A DNA stretch of 44,078 bases from Prevotella sp. (GTDB taxonomy: Bacteria; Bacteroidota; Bacteroidia; Bacteroidales; Bacteroidaceae): the NCBI GenBank assembly GCA_024681875.1, contig JAILAA010000086.1, positions 1-44,078 on the forward strand, read 5' to 3'. The position numbers and the translations under genes are program-made. Below are positions 9,105-18,859 of the stretch, one piece after another. Each line of letters opens with the position of its first letter. Position 1 is the stretch's first letter. The notes beneath the pieces are model-generated. The model did not search any database. It saw only the letters and a list, made by a program, of their open reading frames with translations, and was not told the DNA's origin.

Positions 9105-11717
9105 ATGAAAACCGAAAGTAAGATCTGGAGCCGAGGCAGACACCTGATGGTGACGGTGGCCTGCGGTGCGCTCTTGGGGGCCGGCAATGCCCTGCTGTCG
9201 TGTTCGGAGTACGACTTGGATGAACGCACCCCGGATGGCTGGGGATCGAGCATCTATAGTTGGTTGGCCGAACAGGGCAACTTCATCACCACGGTTCGAA
9301 TCATTGACGATCTCGGATACCGTGACGTGCTGGCCAAGACAGGTTCGAAGACGCTCTTTGTGGCCGATGATGCGGCCTATGGGCGCTTCTTCAACAACAA
9401 CAGCTGGGGGGTAAAGAACTATAGCTTCCTTACCACCTCGCAGAAGAAGTTGCTGCTCTTCGGCAGCATGATGAACAACTCGTTGCAGCTGAACAGCCTT
9501 CCCAGCGTGGAGGGTAACCCGCCGCGCGAGGGTGAGAGTATGCGTCGCTTTGCGTCCAGTTCACCTTACGACTCAGTGACGGTGCTTCAGTCGTCGCAGA
9601 TGCCTGACAATCGCTATTGGAAACGTTTCAAGGATTCCGGCCTTCCCATGGTGTGTATGATGGACAGGACTGAGAAGACGCTGCTGCAGTTTATGGAGAA
9701 GCTGCTGGTCAACAAGCGCATCACCAACAGCGACTATGACTTCCTCTTCAACCATACCACCCATCGTCAGGCTGGCGATGCCAGCATCAACGGTGTGCAG
9801 GTGGCTAATCCCAACATCAAGTGCTCGAATGGCTTCATCCATCAGATGGCAGAAGTGATCTTCCCGCTTCCCAACATGGCAGAGCTGATCAAGATGAAGA
9901 AGGATGCTAAGGATTATAACCGTATGCTGGAACGTTTCTGCGCTCCTTATCCTGACTTGCGTCCCGACCAGGAGGGTTCGATTACCATGCAGTATAACTT
10001 CCTGTATCCCGACCATAAGGTTGACACCGTGTATCAGAAGCGCTTCTTCTCGAAAAAGTCGCAGGGTGGTGAGGAACTTAGCTTGTCGCCAGACAAAGGT
10101 GCTGTGGATATGCTGAAGTTCGACCCTGAGTGGAATGCCTATTACTCGGGTGGTGAGTCGGGTAATACCGCTGTTCAGCGTGACATGGCCGTGATGATGG
10201 TGCCCAGCAATACAGCCCTGGAGGAATACTGGACCAACGGGGCCGGCAGCATCCTGCGCGACCAGTATGGCTCATGGGACAACGTGCCCAATGATGTCAT
10301 TGCCGAACTGATCAACAACAACATGCTCAGTTCGTTTGTCATCTCCGTGCCCTCCAAGTTCAATAACATCCTTAATGATGCGAATGACCCGATGGGCGTT
10401 AATGTCGCCGACATCGACTCCGTCTGGCTCGCTTGTAACGGTGCAGTCTACCTGACCAATAAAGTCTACTCGCCTACGTCGTTTGTCAGCGTGCTCTATC
10501 CCGCCCTGACCAACGAATCGATGAAAATCTTCTACTGGGCTGCTGAGAAGTGCCGTTATAACGTCTATCTGAACTCTCTCAATGCTCGCTATAGCCTCTT
10601 CCTTCCTGACAACGGTGCCATGTTGCAGTATATTGACCCCTGCTCATACGGTAAGGGCAAGACACAGCTGTTCCGTTTCCATTGGGATCCAACAAAGGAG
10701 AAGAAGCCGGATAATCAGGAAGACAAGCGCGTTTGGGCCGACATCTGGAATTATGACCCCGAGACAGGTGAGATTGGCGATTCAATTCGCGAGGCAAGTT
10801 TCTTCGAGATCAAGGACCGTCTGCAGGACATCCTCGACACCCATATCGTCATTGGTGACGTGGAAGACGGTCAGGAATACTACCAGACAAAAGGCGGTAC
10901 TTTCCTGCGTGTCAACTTCGATAATGGCTCTATTAGCGTAGAGGGAAGCTATCAGATTGACAATGATGCGCCTCTTGGCATTGCCAAGGTCTACGACCAA
11001 ACGGTCGATGGTAACGGAAAGGTCTATGTCCTCAGCTCAGAACCTATCATGACCACCCGCAAGAGTGTTTTCGACGTGCTGAAGGAACATGAGGAGTTTG
11101 CTGTGTTCCGTGACTTGCTGGAGGGCAGCGGCCTGTTAGAGCGTATCCACGACAAGCTTTATTCCTCTCCAACCGACAACCTCTCTCCCTTCAACACTTA
11201 TCACTATACTGTTTATATTCCCACCAACGAGAGCATTCAGGAACTGCTCGACAAGGGCAAGCTGCCTACTTGGGAGCAGGTTGAGAACAGCCACTTGGCC
11301 GGTGATGATGCCCGTGCCACAGCCGATTCGCTGAAGATTGTCAACTTCCTGAAGTACCATATCCAGGACAACTCGTTGGTGATTGGCGGTGGCAGTGACA
11401 ACGAAGTGCACGAGACTGCGCTCATCGACGCTAAGACACAGCGATTCTATCAGGTGCAAACCAAGCTTGACGGTAATGAACTGACCATCTGCGACAATGC
11501 TACCGAAGAATGGTTGGTGGCCAATCCCTCGATGCGCGGCAGTGCTGAATACAACAGTCGCCTTGCCAGGGTGCTGACCTCTTCTGGCCTTTACAATCTG
11601 ATGGCCCGAGAGTATCAGTATAACACGGCATCGGCAAATAGTGCCAGCGAGATCCAAACCACCTCGTCGGCTGTCATCCACCAGATTGACAAACCGCTCC
11701 TATATAGTAATGAGTAA
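9105..11717 (+). CDS. Fasciclin (FAS1)-repeat surface lipoprotein
   Basis: 870 residues. The lipoprotein signal ends at Cys33 (lipobox LLSC), followed by SEYDLDE. Four segments resemble the FAS1 entry motif (hydrophobic-F/V-P-x-N/D): TLFVADDAAYG (about 82), MMVPSNTALEEYW (about 362), SLFLPDNGAM (about 496) and YTVYIPTNESIQELL (about 702). This suggests four FAS1 domains, some with insertions. FAS1 domains are adhesion or ligand-binding folds. First gene of a seven-gene unit; the next gene (SusC) starts 6 bp after its stop. A binding or adhesion partner of the SusCD transporter at the cell surface is the likely role, inferred from position. Confidence 0.82.
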   Translation: MKTESKIWSRGRHLMVTVACGALLGAGNALLSCSEYDLDERTPDGWGSSIYSWLAEQGNFITTVRIIDDLGYRDVLAKTGSKTLFVADDAAYGRFFNNNSWGVKNYSFLTTSQKKLLLFGSMMNNSLQLNSLPSVEGNPPREGESMRRFASSSPYDSVTVLQSSQMPDNRYWKRFKDSGLPMVCMMDRTEKTLLQFMEKLLVNKRITNSDYDFLFNHTTHRQAGDASINGVQVANPNIKCSNGFIHQMAEVIFPLPNMAELIKMKKDAKDYNRMLERFCAPYPDLRPDQEGSITMQYNFLYPDHKVDTVYQKRFFSKKSQGGEELSLSPDKGAVDMLKFDPEWNAYYSGGESGNTAVQRDMAVMMVPSNTALEEYWTNGAGSILRDQYGSWDNVPNDVIAELINNNMLSSFVISVPSKFNNILNDANDPMGVNVADIDSVWLACNGAVYLTNKVYSPTSFVSVLYPALTNESMKIFYWAAEKCRYNVYLNSLNARYSLFLPDNGAMLQYIDPCSYGKGKTQLFRFHWDPTKEKKPDNQEDKRVWADIWNYDPETGEIGDSIREASFFEIKDRLQDILDTHIVIGDVEDGQEYYQTKGGTFLRVNFDNGSISVEGSYQIDNDAPLGIAKVYDQTVDGNGKVYVLSSEPIMTTRKSVFDVLKEHEEFAVFRDLLEGSGLLERIHDKLYSSPTDNLSPFNTYHYTVYIPTNESIQELLDKGKLPTWEQVENSHLAGDDARATADSLKIVNFLKYHIQDNSLVIGGGSDNEVHETALIDAKTQRFYQVQTKLDGNELTICDNATEEWLVANPSMRGSAEYNSRLARVLTSSGLYNLMAREYQYNTASANSASEIQTTSSAVIHQIDKPLLYSNE

Positions 11718-11723
11718 CTTGAA

Positions 11724-14700
11724 ATGATAATTATGATGAGTAAGATAAGCAAGCGACTTTTGGTAAGTTTGGCATTTATCATCAGTCATCTGTCTGTCAG
11801 CTTGGCACAGAACGCAGGCGACATCATCAGCGGTACCGTCACCGATGAGTACGGACCTGTGATAGGCGCAAACGTCGTGGAGCTGGATGCCGCCAACCGT
11901 ATCGTTGCCTCGGCCGTGACCGACCTGAGCGGCAACTTCTCGTTCAAGCTGAAGAATCCCAAGAACAAGCTGCGCATCACCTACGTGGGATGTAAGGACG
12001 TGGTGCTGCCCTTTAACAAGACCAAGTACAATGTGACGATGAAGAGCGCTACGCAGATTGGCACGGTGACCGTCATGTCCAAGAAGCGTGCGCAGGGCTC
12101 CGGCTTGGCCATCCCCATGGATGAGATCTCTACCTCGCGCCAGAGCATTGACATGAGCGAGTTCGAGGGCCTGGCCCTGACGACCGTCGACGAAGCCCTG
12201 CAGGGCCGTATCGCAGGTCTTGACATCGTGGCCGGCGGTGACCTGGGCAAGGGTTCGTCGATGCGCCTGCGCGGTGTCTCGAGTATCCTTGGCAACAAAG
12301 AGCCTCTGATTGTGGTCGACGGCAATGTGTGGGAGACCAATACCAACGACATTAACTTGGAATCCGCCAATGAGGAGAAGTTTGCCGAGCTACTGAACGT
12401 AAACCCTGAGGACATTGAGAGCATCTCCGTGCTGAAGGATGCTGCCGCTACGGCCATCTGGGGTTCGCAGGGCTCCAACGGTGTCATCGAGATCAAGACC
12501 AAGCGCGGTGCACGCGGCAAGACGCGCGTCAACTACAGCTTCCGTCTTACCGGCACCTATCAGCCCGAGGGCTATAAGATGCTCAACGGCGACGAGTACA
12601 CCATGCTGCTTAAGGAGGAATACTTCAACCCGCAGATGAGTGATGCCGCCAGTAACATCGTAGAGTTGAACTATGACCCCTCGTTCCCGGAATACGAGAT
12701 GTACAACAACAACACCGACTGGCTGAAGGAAGTGAAGAAGGTGGGCTGGCGACAGAACCACTACGTAGCTCTCTCGGGTGGCGGTGAGAAGGCCCACTTC
12801 CGTGTGGGTGCCGGCTACGACCATGAGACAGGCTCCATCATTGAGCAGATGCTCGACCGTTTCACTTCTCGTGTGAACCTCGACTATTTCGTCAGTGACC
12901 GTATCAAGATTGAGACGAACATCTCTCTTACATATACCAAGAATAACAAGAACAACGGCGACCTGCTCTCCATCGCCTACAAGCGTATGCCGAACCTCTC
13001 TATCTATGAGCAGGATCCTGTCACAGGCAGAGACTTGCAGGACTACTATTCGATACTGACCACCGTGTCGCCTGAACTAGACGATCAGCGTACGGGCCAA
13101 AAGAATCCCATTGCACTGGCTTATCTGGCCAAGAACAAGGAGACCAGCTACAATATCACCCCGGAATTCAAGCTGAACTACCGCCTGCTGGGCCTTGACG
13201 ATGAGCACCATCGCTTGGACTACGAGGGTAAAGTGGTTTTCAATATCTTCAATAGGTATGAAGACCAGTACATGCCACAGTCGTTGAACACTAAGGGCTG
13301 GAGCGATTCCGAAAGCAACAAGGTGTCGGCAAACTCTAACAAGAGCTTAGGTGTTACGACGACCCATACGCTGACCTTTATCCCGCATTTTAAGAACAAA
13401 GACCACTCGCTGTCGATGATGCTCAGGGGGCAACTCACCAACGGTACATCGTCATCGCAGTCGACGTCACTCTATGGAGTGCCCAGCGGCAGCATCCAGA
13501 GCACGGCCACCGAAGGCATTATCAGTAATATTGGTACTGGCAGCGGACAGTGGCGTAGCATCTATTTTACTTATTCTACCCACTACGCTTACAAGGCACG
13601 CTACATGCTCGACTTCTCGGTACGCCGCGACGGTTCGACGAAGTTTGGCGAGGATCAGCGCTGGGGTAACTTCCCCGCCTTGTCGCTCCGCTGGAACGTC
13701 AGCAGAGAGCCTTGGTTCCAGAATGCATTGCCTTTCGTCTCCATGCTCTCTCTCCGTCCGGGTTGGGGCATCGTAGGTAGTCAGCCAGGTAGCGAGGGTC
13801 TGTTCTATAGTCGGTATAACAATGGTAGCGGCTATATGAATTCTGGTAGTACGGCTCCAGCCAATATCCAGATGAAGAATCTGAAGTGGGAGCAAAAGAA
13901 AACCTATAACCTCGGTACCGATTTCGGCTTCTTTAACGATCGTATCACCGGTAATGTGGAGTTGTACTGGCAGTACACCTCCGACCTGCTGATGGCTAAC
14001 AGAGGTATTCCCACCTCGAGCGGCTACAGCACGCTGGCCTATCAGAACGTGGGCGACATGAAGAACATTGGCTGGGAGTTCAACCTCAATGGCAACAGCA
14101 TTATCAAGGCCGGTAAGTTCAGTGCCGACTTCAACATCACCTTCGCCAACAACAAGAACGAGATTACCGCGATGGATGAGACCTGTTTGGCATCGCTCAA
14201 CAGCGAGTTCAATCGTCAGAACGGCTCATACCTGACCCGTGTGGAACTGAATACCGCCATGGGCTCCATCTACGGTTTCCGCTACAAGGGCGTCTACCAG
14301 TACAGTGACTACTCTCCTGAAGAGGTGAAGGGCGTGAGCGGTCCCAATGCCCCAGTGGCCCGTGACGCCAATGGCAATGTCATTGTCGACGAGAATGGCA
14401 TGACCACACCGATGATGTTCTGCTATGCTGGCGCGAAAGACGAGTCGAAGGTGTTCCGTGGCGGCGACGCTATTTATGATGACATCAACCACGATGGTCA
14501 GATTGATGAGCTGGATATTGTCTATCTGGGCTCCTCGCTGCCTAAGTTCACTGGCGGTTTCGGTTTCAAGTTGCATTTCGGACGTTTGTCATGGAACAAC
14601 CAGTTCAACTTCCGCTACGGCAACAAGATTATCAATGCTGCACGCATGAATGCAGAGAAGATGTATGACAACAACAACCAGAGTCGTGCCGTGAACTGGC

Positions 14701-15029
14701 GCTGGCGTGTGGAGGGCGACATCACCGAGATTCCCCGTGCCCTGCGTCAGGCTGGCTATAACTACCTCGGTTCCGACCGCTTTGTGGAGGATGGCTCGTT
14801 CATCCGTCTGAACTATTCACAGATTAGCTATTCGTTAGACCAGAAGCTTATCAAGAAGTGGGGACTCTCACAGCTTAGCTTTTATGTCTCGGCTAACAAC
14901 CTTTTCTGTCTGACCAAGTATTCTGGTGCTGACCCCGAGGTGGGCTACGGCTCGTGGGGCATTGCTACAGATAATGCCCAGACCCCGCGTGCCAAGTCCT
15001 TCACTGGCGGCGTGACCATTCAGTTCTAA
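11724..15029 (+). CDS. SusC/RagA-type TonB-dependent outer-membrane transporter (first copy)
   Basis: 1101 residues. Order: signal peptide ending near SLAQ (about 30), a carboxypeptidase-D-regulatory-like domain (about 35-110; ISGTVTDEYGPVIGANV), a plug (about 140-265) with the SusC signature SVLKDAAATAIWGSQGSNGVIEIKTKRG-like region (positions 12429-12510), and a 22-strand barrel ending GGVTIQF. Such proteins import oligosaccharides or peptides with a SusD lid, powered by TonB. ATG 11724 is used; ATGs at 11733 and 11736 are equally possible. The signal peptide DNA (11779-11799) is a degenerate heptamer run (TCATCAG, TCATCTG, TCTGTCA). SusD follows 30 bp downstream. Confidence 0.95.
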   Translation: MIIMMSKISKRLLVSLAFIISHLSVSLAQNAGDIISGTVTDEYGPVIGANVVELDAANRIVASAVTDLSGNFSFKLKNPKNKLRITYVGCKDVVLPFNKTKYNVTMKSATQIGTVTVMSKKRAQGSGLAIPMDEISTSRQSIDMSEFEGLALTTVDEALQGRIAGLDIVAGGDLGKGSSMRLRGVSSILGNKEPLIVVDGNVWETNTNDINLESANEEKFAELLNVNPEDIESISVLKDAAATAIWGSQGSNGVIEIKTKRGARGKTRVNYSFRLTGTYQPEGYKMLNGDEYTMLLKEEYFNPQMSDAASNIVELNYDPSFPEYEMYNNNTDWLKEVKKVGWRQNHYVALSGGGEKAHFRVGAGYDHETGSIIEQMLDRFTSRVNLDYFVSDRIKIETNISLTYTKNNKNNGDLLSIAYKRMPNLSIYEQDPVTGRDLQDYYSILTTVSPELDDQRTGQKNPIALAYLAKNKETSYNITPEFKLNYRLLGLDDEHHRLDYEGKVVFNIFNRYEDQYMPQSLNTKGWSDSESNKVSANSNKSLGVTTTHTLTFIPHFKNKDHSLSMMLRGQLTNGTSSSQSTSLYGVPSGSIQSTATEGIISNIGTGSGQWRSIYFTYSTHYAYKARYMLDFSVRRDGSTKFGEDQRWGNFPALSLRWNVSREPWFQNALPFVSMLSLRPGWGIVGSQPGSEGLFYSRYNNGSGYMNSGSTAPANIQMKNLKWEQKKTYNLGTDFGFFNDRITGNVELYWQYTSDLLMANRGIPTSSGYSTLAYQNVGDMKNIGWEFNLNGNSIIKAGKFSADFNITFANNKNEITAMDETCLASLNSEFNRQNGSYLTRVELNTAMGSIYGFRYKGVYQYSDYSPEEVKGVSGPNAPVARDANGNVIVDENGMTTPMMFCYAGAKDESKVFRGGDAIYDDINHDGQIDELDIVYLGSSLPKFTGGFGFKLHFGRLSWNNQFNFRYGNKIINAARMNAEKMYDNNNQSRAVNWRWRVEGDITEIPRALRQAGYNYLGSDRFVEDGSFIRLNYSQISYSLDQKLIKKWGLSQLSFYVSANNLFCLTKYSGADPEVGYGSWGIATDNAQTPRAKSFTGGVTIQF

Positions 15030-15059
15030 TTTGTAGTTTACAGATAATAGATAATAGTT

Positions 15060-16781
15060 ATGATTACCAAGATAAACAAATCAGCAAAATGGATGGCGGG
15101 CGCTGCATTGTTCACTATTCACTGTTCACTGTTCACGAGCTGCGACGACTTTCTCGATATCAAGCCTCTGAACGATGTGGTGCTGGAGAACTTCTGGACG
15201 GAGAAGGCCGATGTGACCAGTGTGCGCAACAGCTGCTATGAGTCGTTGACTAGTACCGATGCCATCACTCGTATCGGCCTCTGGGGAGAGCTTCGTTCTG
15301 ACAACATGCTGGCAGGCTCCAACGTACCCAACGATGTCAGTGAAGTATTGAAGGAGAATATTCTCCCTTCAAACCCCTATTGCAATTGGGCGAAGTTGTA
15401 TGAGTGTATCAATAGGTGTAATATCGTTTGCCATTATGCCCCCAGGATACATGACGTTGACCCCAACTATAGCGAGGCGGAGATGAAGGCCGATGTGGCA
15501 GAGGTATCCGCCCTGCGTGCATTGGCGTATTTCTATCTGATTCGTACGTTCCGCGATGTGCCTTATACCCGTCAGCCGAGTATTGACGATACACAGACGT
15601 ACATCCTGCCGGCTACGAAGTTTGATGACGTTCTCGACTCGTTGATCTACGATCTGGAGAGCGTGAAGGATGACGCTGTCAGGCGTTTCGAAGTGGATCG
15701 TGTCAATGGTCGCAACTATTCGTTTCCTGAAGCTAATTCCAGCCGCATCACCCGTGTGGCTGTGTGGGCGCTGCTTGCCGACCTCTATCTGTGGAAGCAA
15801 GACTGGGACCATGCCATCAAATATGCTGACATGGTCATCGACTACAAGCGTCAGCAGTATGAGGAACTGAAGGAACGCGTAGGCGACATCATGGAGATCA
15901 GTCTGATTGATGATGTACCGATGATCCTTGAATGTCCCGATGGCAGCGGCGATACCGGTGGCAAAGCCTATAATGCCATCTTCGGTGAAGGAAACTCCTT
16001 CGAGAGTCTCTTCGAGCTGTATTACTCCTCCAATCAGAGTCAGGAGAACAAGTGGGTGAGCGACTACTATGGTAACAGAAACACGACCAACGGACGCCTG
16101 AGGGCTAATGCCCTGACATTTGGCACGAGTGTGCTTGATGTCATTCAGAACAAGGTGCCTCTCTTCAAGTCTTCCGATGGTCGCTTTTATGAATGTTTCA
16201 GAGTGGATGGCTCTTCGCTGAACATCGGCAAGTATGTTAATCGCTCGGTAAGCTATCAGACCAAGGCTGTTACCAGTGAGGCCAGCCTGCGTCTCAATAC
16301 AGACTATCGCGGTAACAACGCGGCGCATTGGATCTTCTATCGTCTCACCGATATGCTGTTGATTAAGGCAGAGGCGCTTGTGGAACGTAATCAGGAGGGC
16401 GATCTGGATGCCGCCTTCGACATGGTGAACATTGTCAATAAACGTGCCAACAACCTGACGCAGACGCTGAAGAAGGAAGATTACATTGTCTCGAAGAACA
16501 CGATGGCAAATCTGGTACTCGAAGAGCGCCGCCGTGAATTCATGTTTGAGGGAAAGCGTTGGTATGACCTGGTTCGTCGCTCGCGTCGTGATGGCAATAC
16601 GACTTACCTTGTAGCTGCCGTAAAGAGTAAGTATGAACAGAATGCCAATGCCATCGCCATTCGAATGGCAGACCCCAACATCATCTATTTCCCATACGCC
16701 AAGAGTGAGATGAAGGTGAATCCGCTGCTGGTACAGAACCCGGCTTTCACCAATGGCGAGGACTCTGAATACGAACGCTAA
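15060..16781 (+). CDS. SusD/RagB-type surface lipoprotein (first copy)
   Basis: 573 residues, a typical SusD length. The lipoprotein signal ends at Cys28 (LFTSC) followed by DDFLDIKP, the standard start of SusD proteins. The TPR-rich body includes ALRALAYFYLIRTFRDVPYT (about 143-162) and the C-terminal RRREFMFEGKRWYDLVRRSR (about 495-515), both hallmark SusD/RagB segments. It forms the extracellular lid of the SusC barrel encoded 30 bp upstream. Its signal-peptide core is encoded by a heptamer repeat (15111-15136). The ligand cannot be read from the sequence. Confidence 0.95.
   Translation: MITKINKSAKWMAGAALFTIHCSLFTSCDDFLDIKPLNDVVLENFWTEKADVTSVRNSCYESLTSTDAITRIGLWGELRSDNMLAGSNVPNDVSEVLKENILPSNPYCNWAKLYECINRCNIVCHYAPRIHDVDPNYSEAEMKADVAEVSALRALAYFYLIRTFRDVPYTRQPSIDDTQTYILPATKFDDVLDSLIYDLESVKDDAVRRFEVDRVNGRNYSFPEANSSRITRVAVWALLADLYLWKQDWDHAIKYADMVIDYKRQQYEELKERVGDIMEISLIDDVPMILECPDGSGDTGGKAYNAIFGEGNSFESLFELYYSSNQSQENKWVSDYYGNRNTTNGRLRANALTFGTSVLDVIQNKVPLFKSSDGRFYECFRVDGSSLNIGKYVNRSVSYQTKAVTSEASLRLNTDYRGNNAAHWIFYRLTDMLLIKAEALVERNQEGDLDAAFDMVNIVNKRANNLTQTLKKEDYIVSKNTMANLVLEERRREFMFEGKRWYDLVRRSRRDGNTTYLVAAVKSKYEQNANAIAIRMADPNIIYFPYAKSEMKVNPLLVQNPAFTNGEDSEYER
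15111..15136. repeat. Heptamer array encoding the first SusD signal-peptide core
   Basis: TTCACTA, TTCACTG, TTCACTG and a partial TTCAC in exact 7-bp phase. They encode FTIHCSLFT immediately before the lipobox Cys28. Confidence 0.9.
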
Positions 16782-16816
16782 CCATTTTCTATAGACAAAC
16801 ATAACGATTGACAGAG

Positions 16817-18823
16817 ATGAAAAAGATAACAACAATCATACGTCAGATGGGTGACAGAGCCAAGATGCTGTCGGTCTTCGCATTGATGGCCATGCCGTTC
16901 TTCCTTTCATGCGTGGACAATGACGACGTGCCTGAGACCATGTATACTGCCAAGAAGATGACGGCAGGCGCTTTCTTGGAGGCTCATCCTGACCGTTACA
17001 GTGACTTCACGTCCTTGCTGAAGCGCACACCCTATTTCTCCTTGATGACTACTTATGGACGCTACACGCTCTTTGCACCAACAAACGGTGCCATGGAAGA
17101 CTTCATGAAGATCAACGGGTATGCATCGGTACAGGACATCCCGCAGGGCGTGTGCGACTCTATTGCCCGCACTCATATCATGCGCAAGGGAGCCGTCTTC
17201 ACCTCAGACATACCTGAGGGTGACATTGGTACGAACATGCTGGATGCATACATCGGATGGTCAAGCGATTCCGATGTGGTCAACGACAACCGTCTTATCT
17301 ATTATGTGAATAAGAACTCGCGCATGCTGGAGTATAACGACTCAGTGACCAATGGCGTAGTCCACACCATCGACCACGTCATTTCCGCCAGCAATGATTT
17401 CCTGCCCGAGAAAATGGCAGAGGACTCTACCATTTCACTCTTCTGCGAGGCATTGCGCCTGACGCACATGGATGACTCGCTCCATAGCTACATGGACTAT
17501 GATTACAGCATCGGCACCGATTCTGTCTATCTCGGTACACAAGAGCGTTGCCTCAACAACGGCAATCCGCGTATGCTGTGTCTGTGGGTGGGTACACGTT
17601 ATTACAAGTATACTGCCTTCGTCGAGCCGGATTCTGTGTATCACAGATATAATATCTACACCATTGAAGACTTGAAGGCATACGCCAAGAATATTTATGA
17701 TGCCACCTATCCTGAGGATGCAGGCTTGTACGACGATGACTTCACCAACCGCAAGAATCCATTGAACCGCTTTGTCAGTTACCATCTTATGGACCGTATC
17801 GCCGGTTATAACCAGCTGGTGGGTTCAGAGCTGACCAAGGAGTGCTGGAAGACTGAGTTGGCCGACCCCGAGGACTTCTATGAAACGATGTGTCCTGGCA
17901 CGCTGGTACGCCTTTCCAGTGCTTCAGCATCGGGAGAAGGTATCTTTATCAACCGTCGCAGTAAGAGTAGCTACCCCAAAATACTGTTTGACGCAGATAG
18001 CCGTGGCGTGAAGGTGCTGGCACCGTCAGAGGCTGGCGGAACAGACCCAAATGCCTTGAACGGATACTATCACTACATTGATGATATCCTGACTTTCAAT
18101 ACCCATACCCGTGATGTGATTTTCAACTGTCGCATGCGCTTCGATCCAGCTACATTGAGTCCAGACTTCATGAACTGCGACGGCCGAAATCACAAGGATC
18201 CGGAAGGCAATACCATCCGTGGATTCAAGCGCGGATACATAAAGGGCTGGGATATGAGTGAAGAGAGTTTCGTTGGCGTTACCGGCAATGATATCTGGTG
18301 GGCTTCCTTCTTAGGGCATGTGGTGGTGATTACCAAGCGTTTCGACGTTACTTTCAAACTGCCTCCCGTGCCAAAGAAGGGTACCTACGAAATACGTATC
18401 GGCTACACTCCCAACGAGGAACGTGGTGTTATTCAAGCATACCTCGACAGTGTGCCTTGCGGAATTCCTGTTGATATGCGTATCTATCCTGGTTCTCCTG
18501 AGATTGGCTTCGTTGCCGATGGTGCCGATGGTGCGAAGACGGAAGAGGAAATCAAGATGCAGGACAAGGCCCTCCACAACCGTGGTTTCATGAAGGGGCC
18601 TGACGTCTGGTATCAGGGCGGCAAAGTTCAGCCCAATTCCCTGCGTGGCCTCAACCATCCTACACGTCGCGTGCTGGCCACAGAGAATATGGAGCCAGAA
18701 AAGACTTACTATCTGCGTCTGCGTCAGGTGCTCGATGATCCTGAGAAGTATTGCAATTTCAACTACCTTGAGCTATGTCCGAAGAGTGTCTATGGCAGCC
18801 CTGAAGGCGAGGATCAGCACTAA
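16817..18823 (+). CDS. Fasciclin-domain lipoprotein (second)
   Basis: 668 residues from ATG 16817; the frame is also open from a TTG three codons upstream, which is less likely than an ATG starting MKKITTI. The lipoprotein signal ends at Cys32 (FFLSC). A clear FAS1 motif, GRYTLFAPTNGAMEDFMKIN, sits at about residue 80. A second FAS1-like unit spans about 205-435 (a divergent FVEPDSVYH entry motif, then VSYHLMDRIAGYN). The last ~220 residues look like a separate beta-rich domain (TFKLPPVPKKGTYEIRIGY) I cannot name. It lies 35 bp after the first SusD and 36 bp before the third fasciclin gene. Probably a surface binding protein serving the SusCD system (inference). Confidence 0.8.
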   Translation: MKKITTIIRQMGDRAKMLSVFALMAMPFFLSCVDNDDVPETMYTAKKMTAGAFLEAHPDRYSDFTSLLKRTPYFSLMTTYGRYTLFAPTNGAMEDFMKINGYASVQDIPQGVCDSIARTHIMRKGAVFTSDIPEGDIGTNMLDAYIGWSSDSDVVNDNRLIYYVNKNSRMLEYNDSVTNGVVHTIDHVISASNDFLPEKMAEDSTISLFCEALRLTHMDDSLHSYMDYDYSIGTDSVYLGTQERCLNNGNPRMLCLWVGTRYYKYTAFVEPDSVYHRYNIYTIEDLKAYAKNIYDATYPEDAGLYDDDFTNRKNPLNRFVSYHLMDRIAGYNQLVGSELTKECWKTELADPEDFYETMCPGTLVRLSSASASGEGIFINRRSKSSYPKILFDADSRGVKVLAPSEAGGTDPNALNGYYHYIDDILTFNTHTRDVIFNCRMRFDPATLSPDFMNCDGRNHKDPEGNTIRGFKRGYIKGWDMSEESFVGVTGNDIWWASFLGHVVVITKRFDVTFKLPPVPKKGTYEIRIGYTPNEERGVIQAYLDSVPCGIPVDMRIYPGSPEIGFVADGADGAKTEEEIKMQDKALHNRGFMKGPDVWYQGGKVQPNSLRGLNHPTRRVLATENMEPEKTYYLRLRQVLDDPEKYCNFNYLELCPKSVYGSPEGEDQH

Positions 18824-18859
18824 ATATAAGATAAATAAGAATTTTGGAATTAAGCAATT

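Noticed and set aside
15369..16835. Minus-strand open frame (488 codons) opposite the first SusD
   Set aside because: Shadow frame of a clear SusD gene; no signal, motif or promoter.
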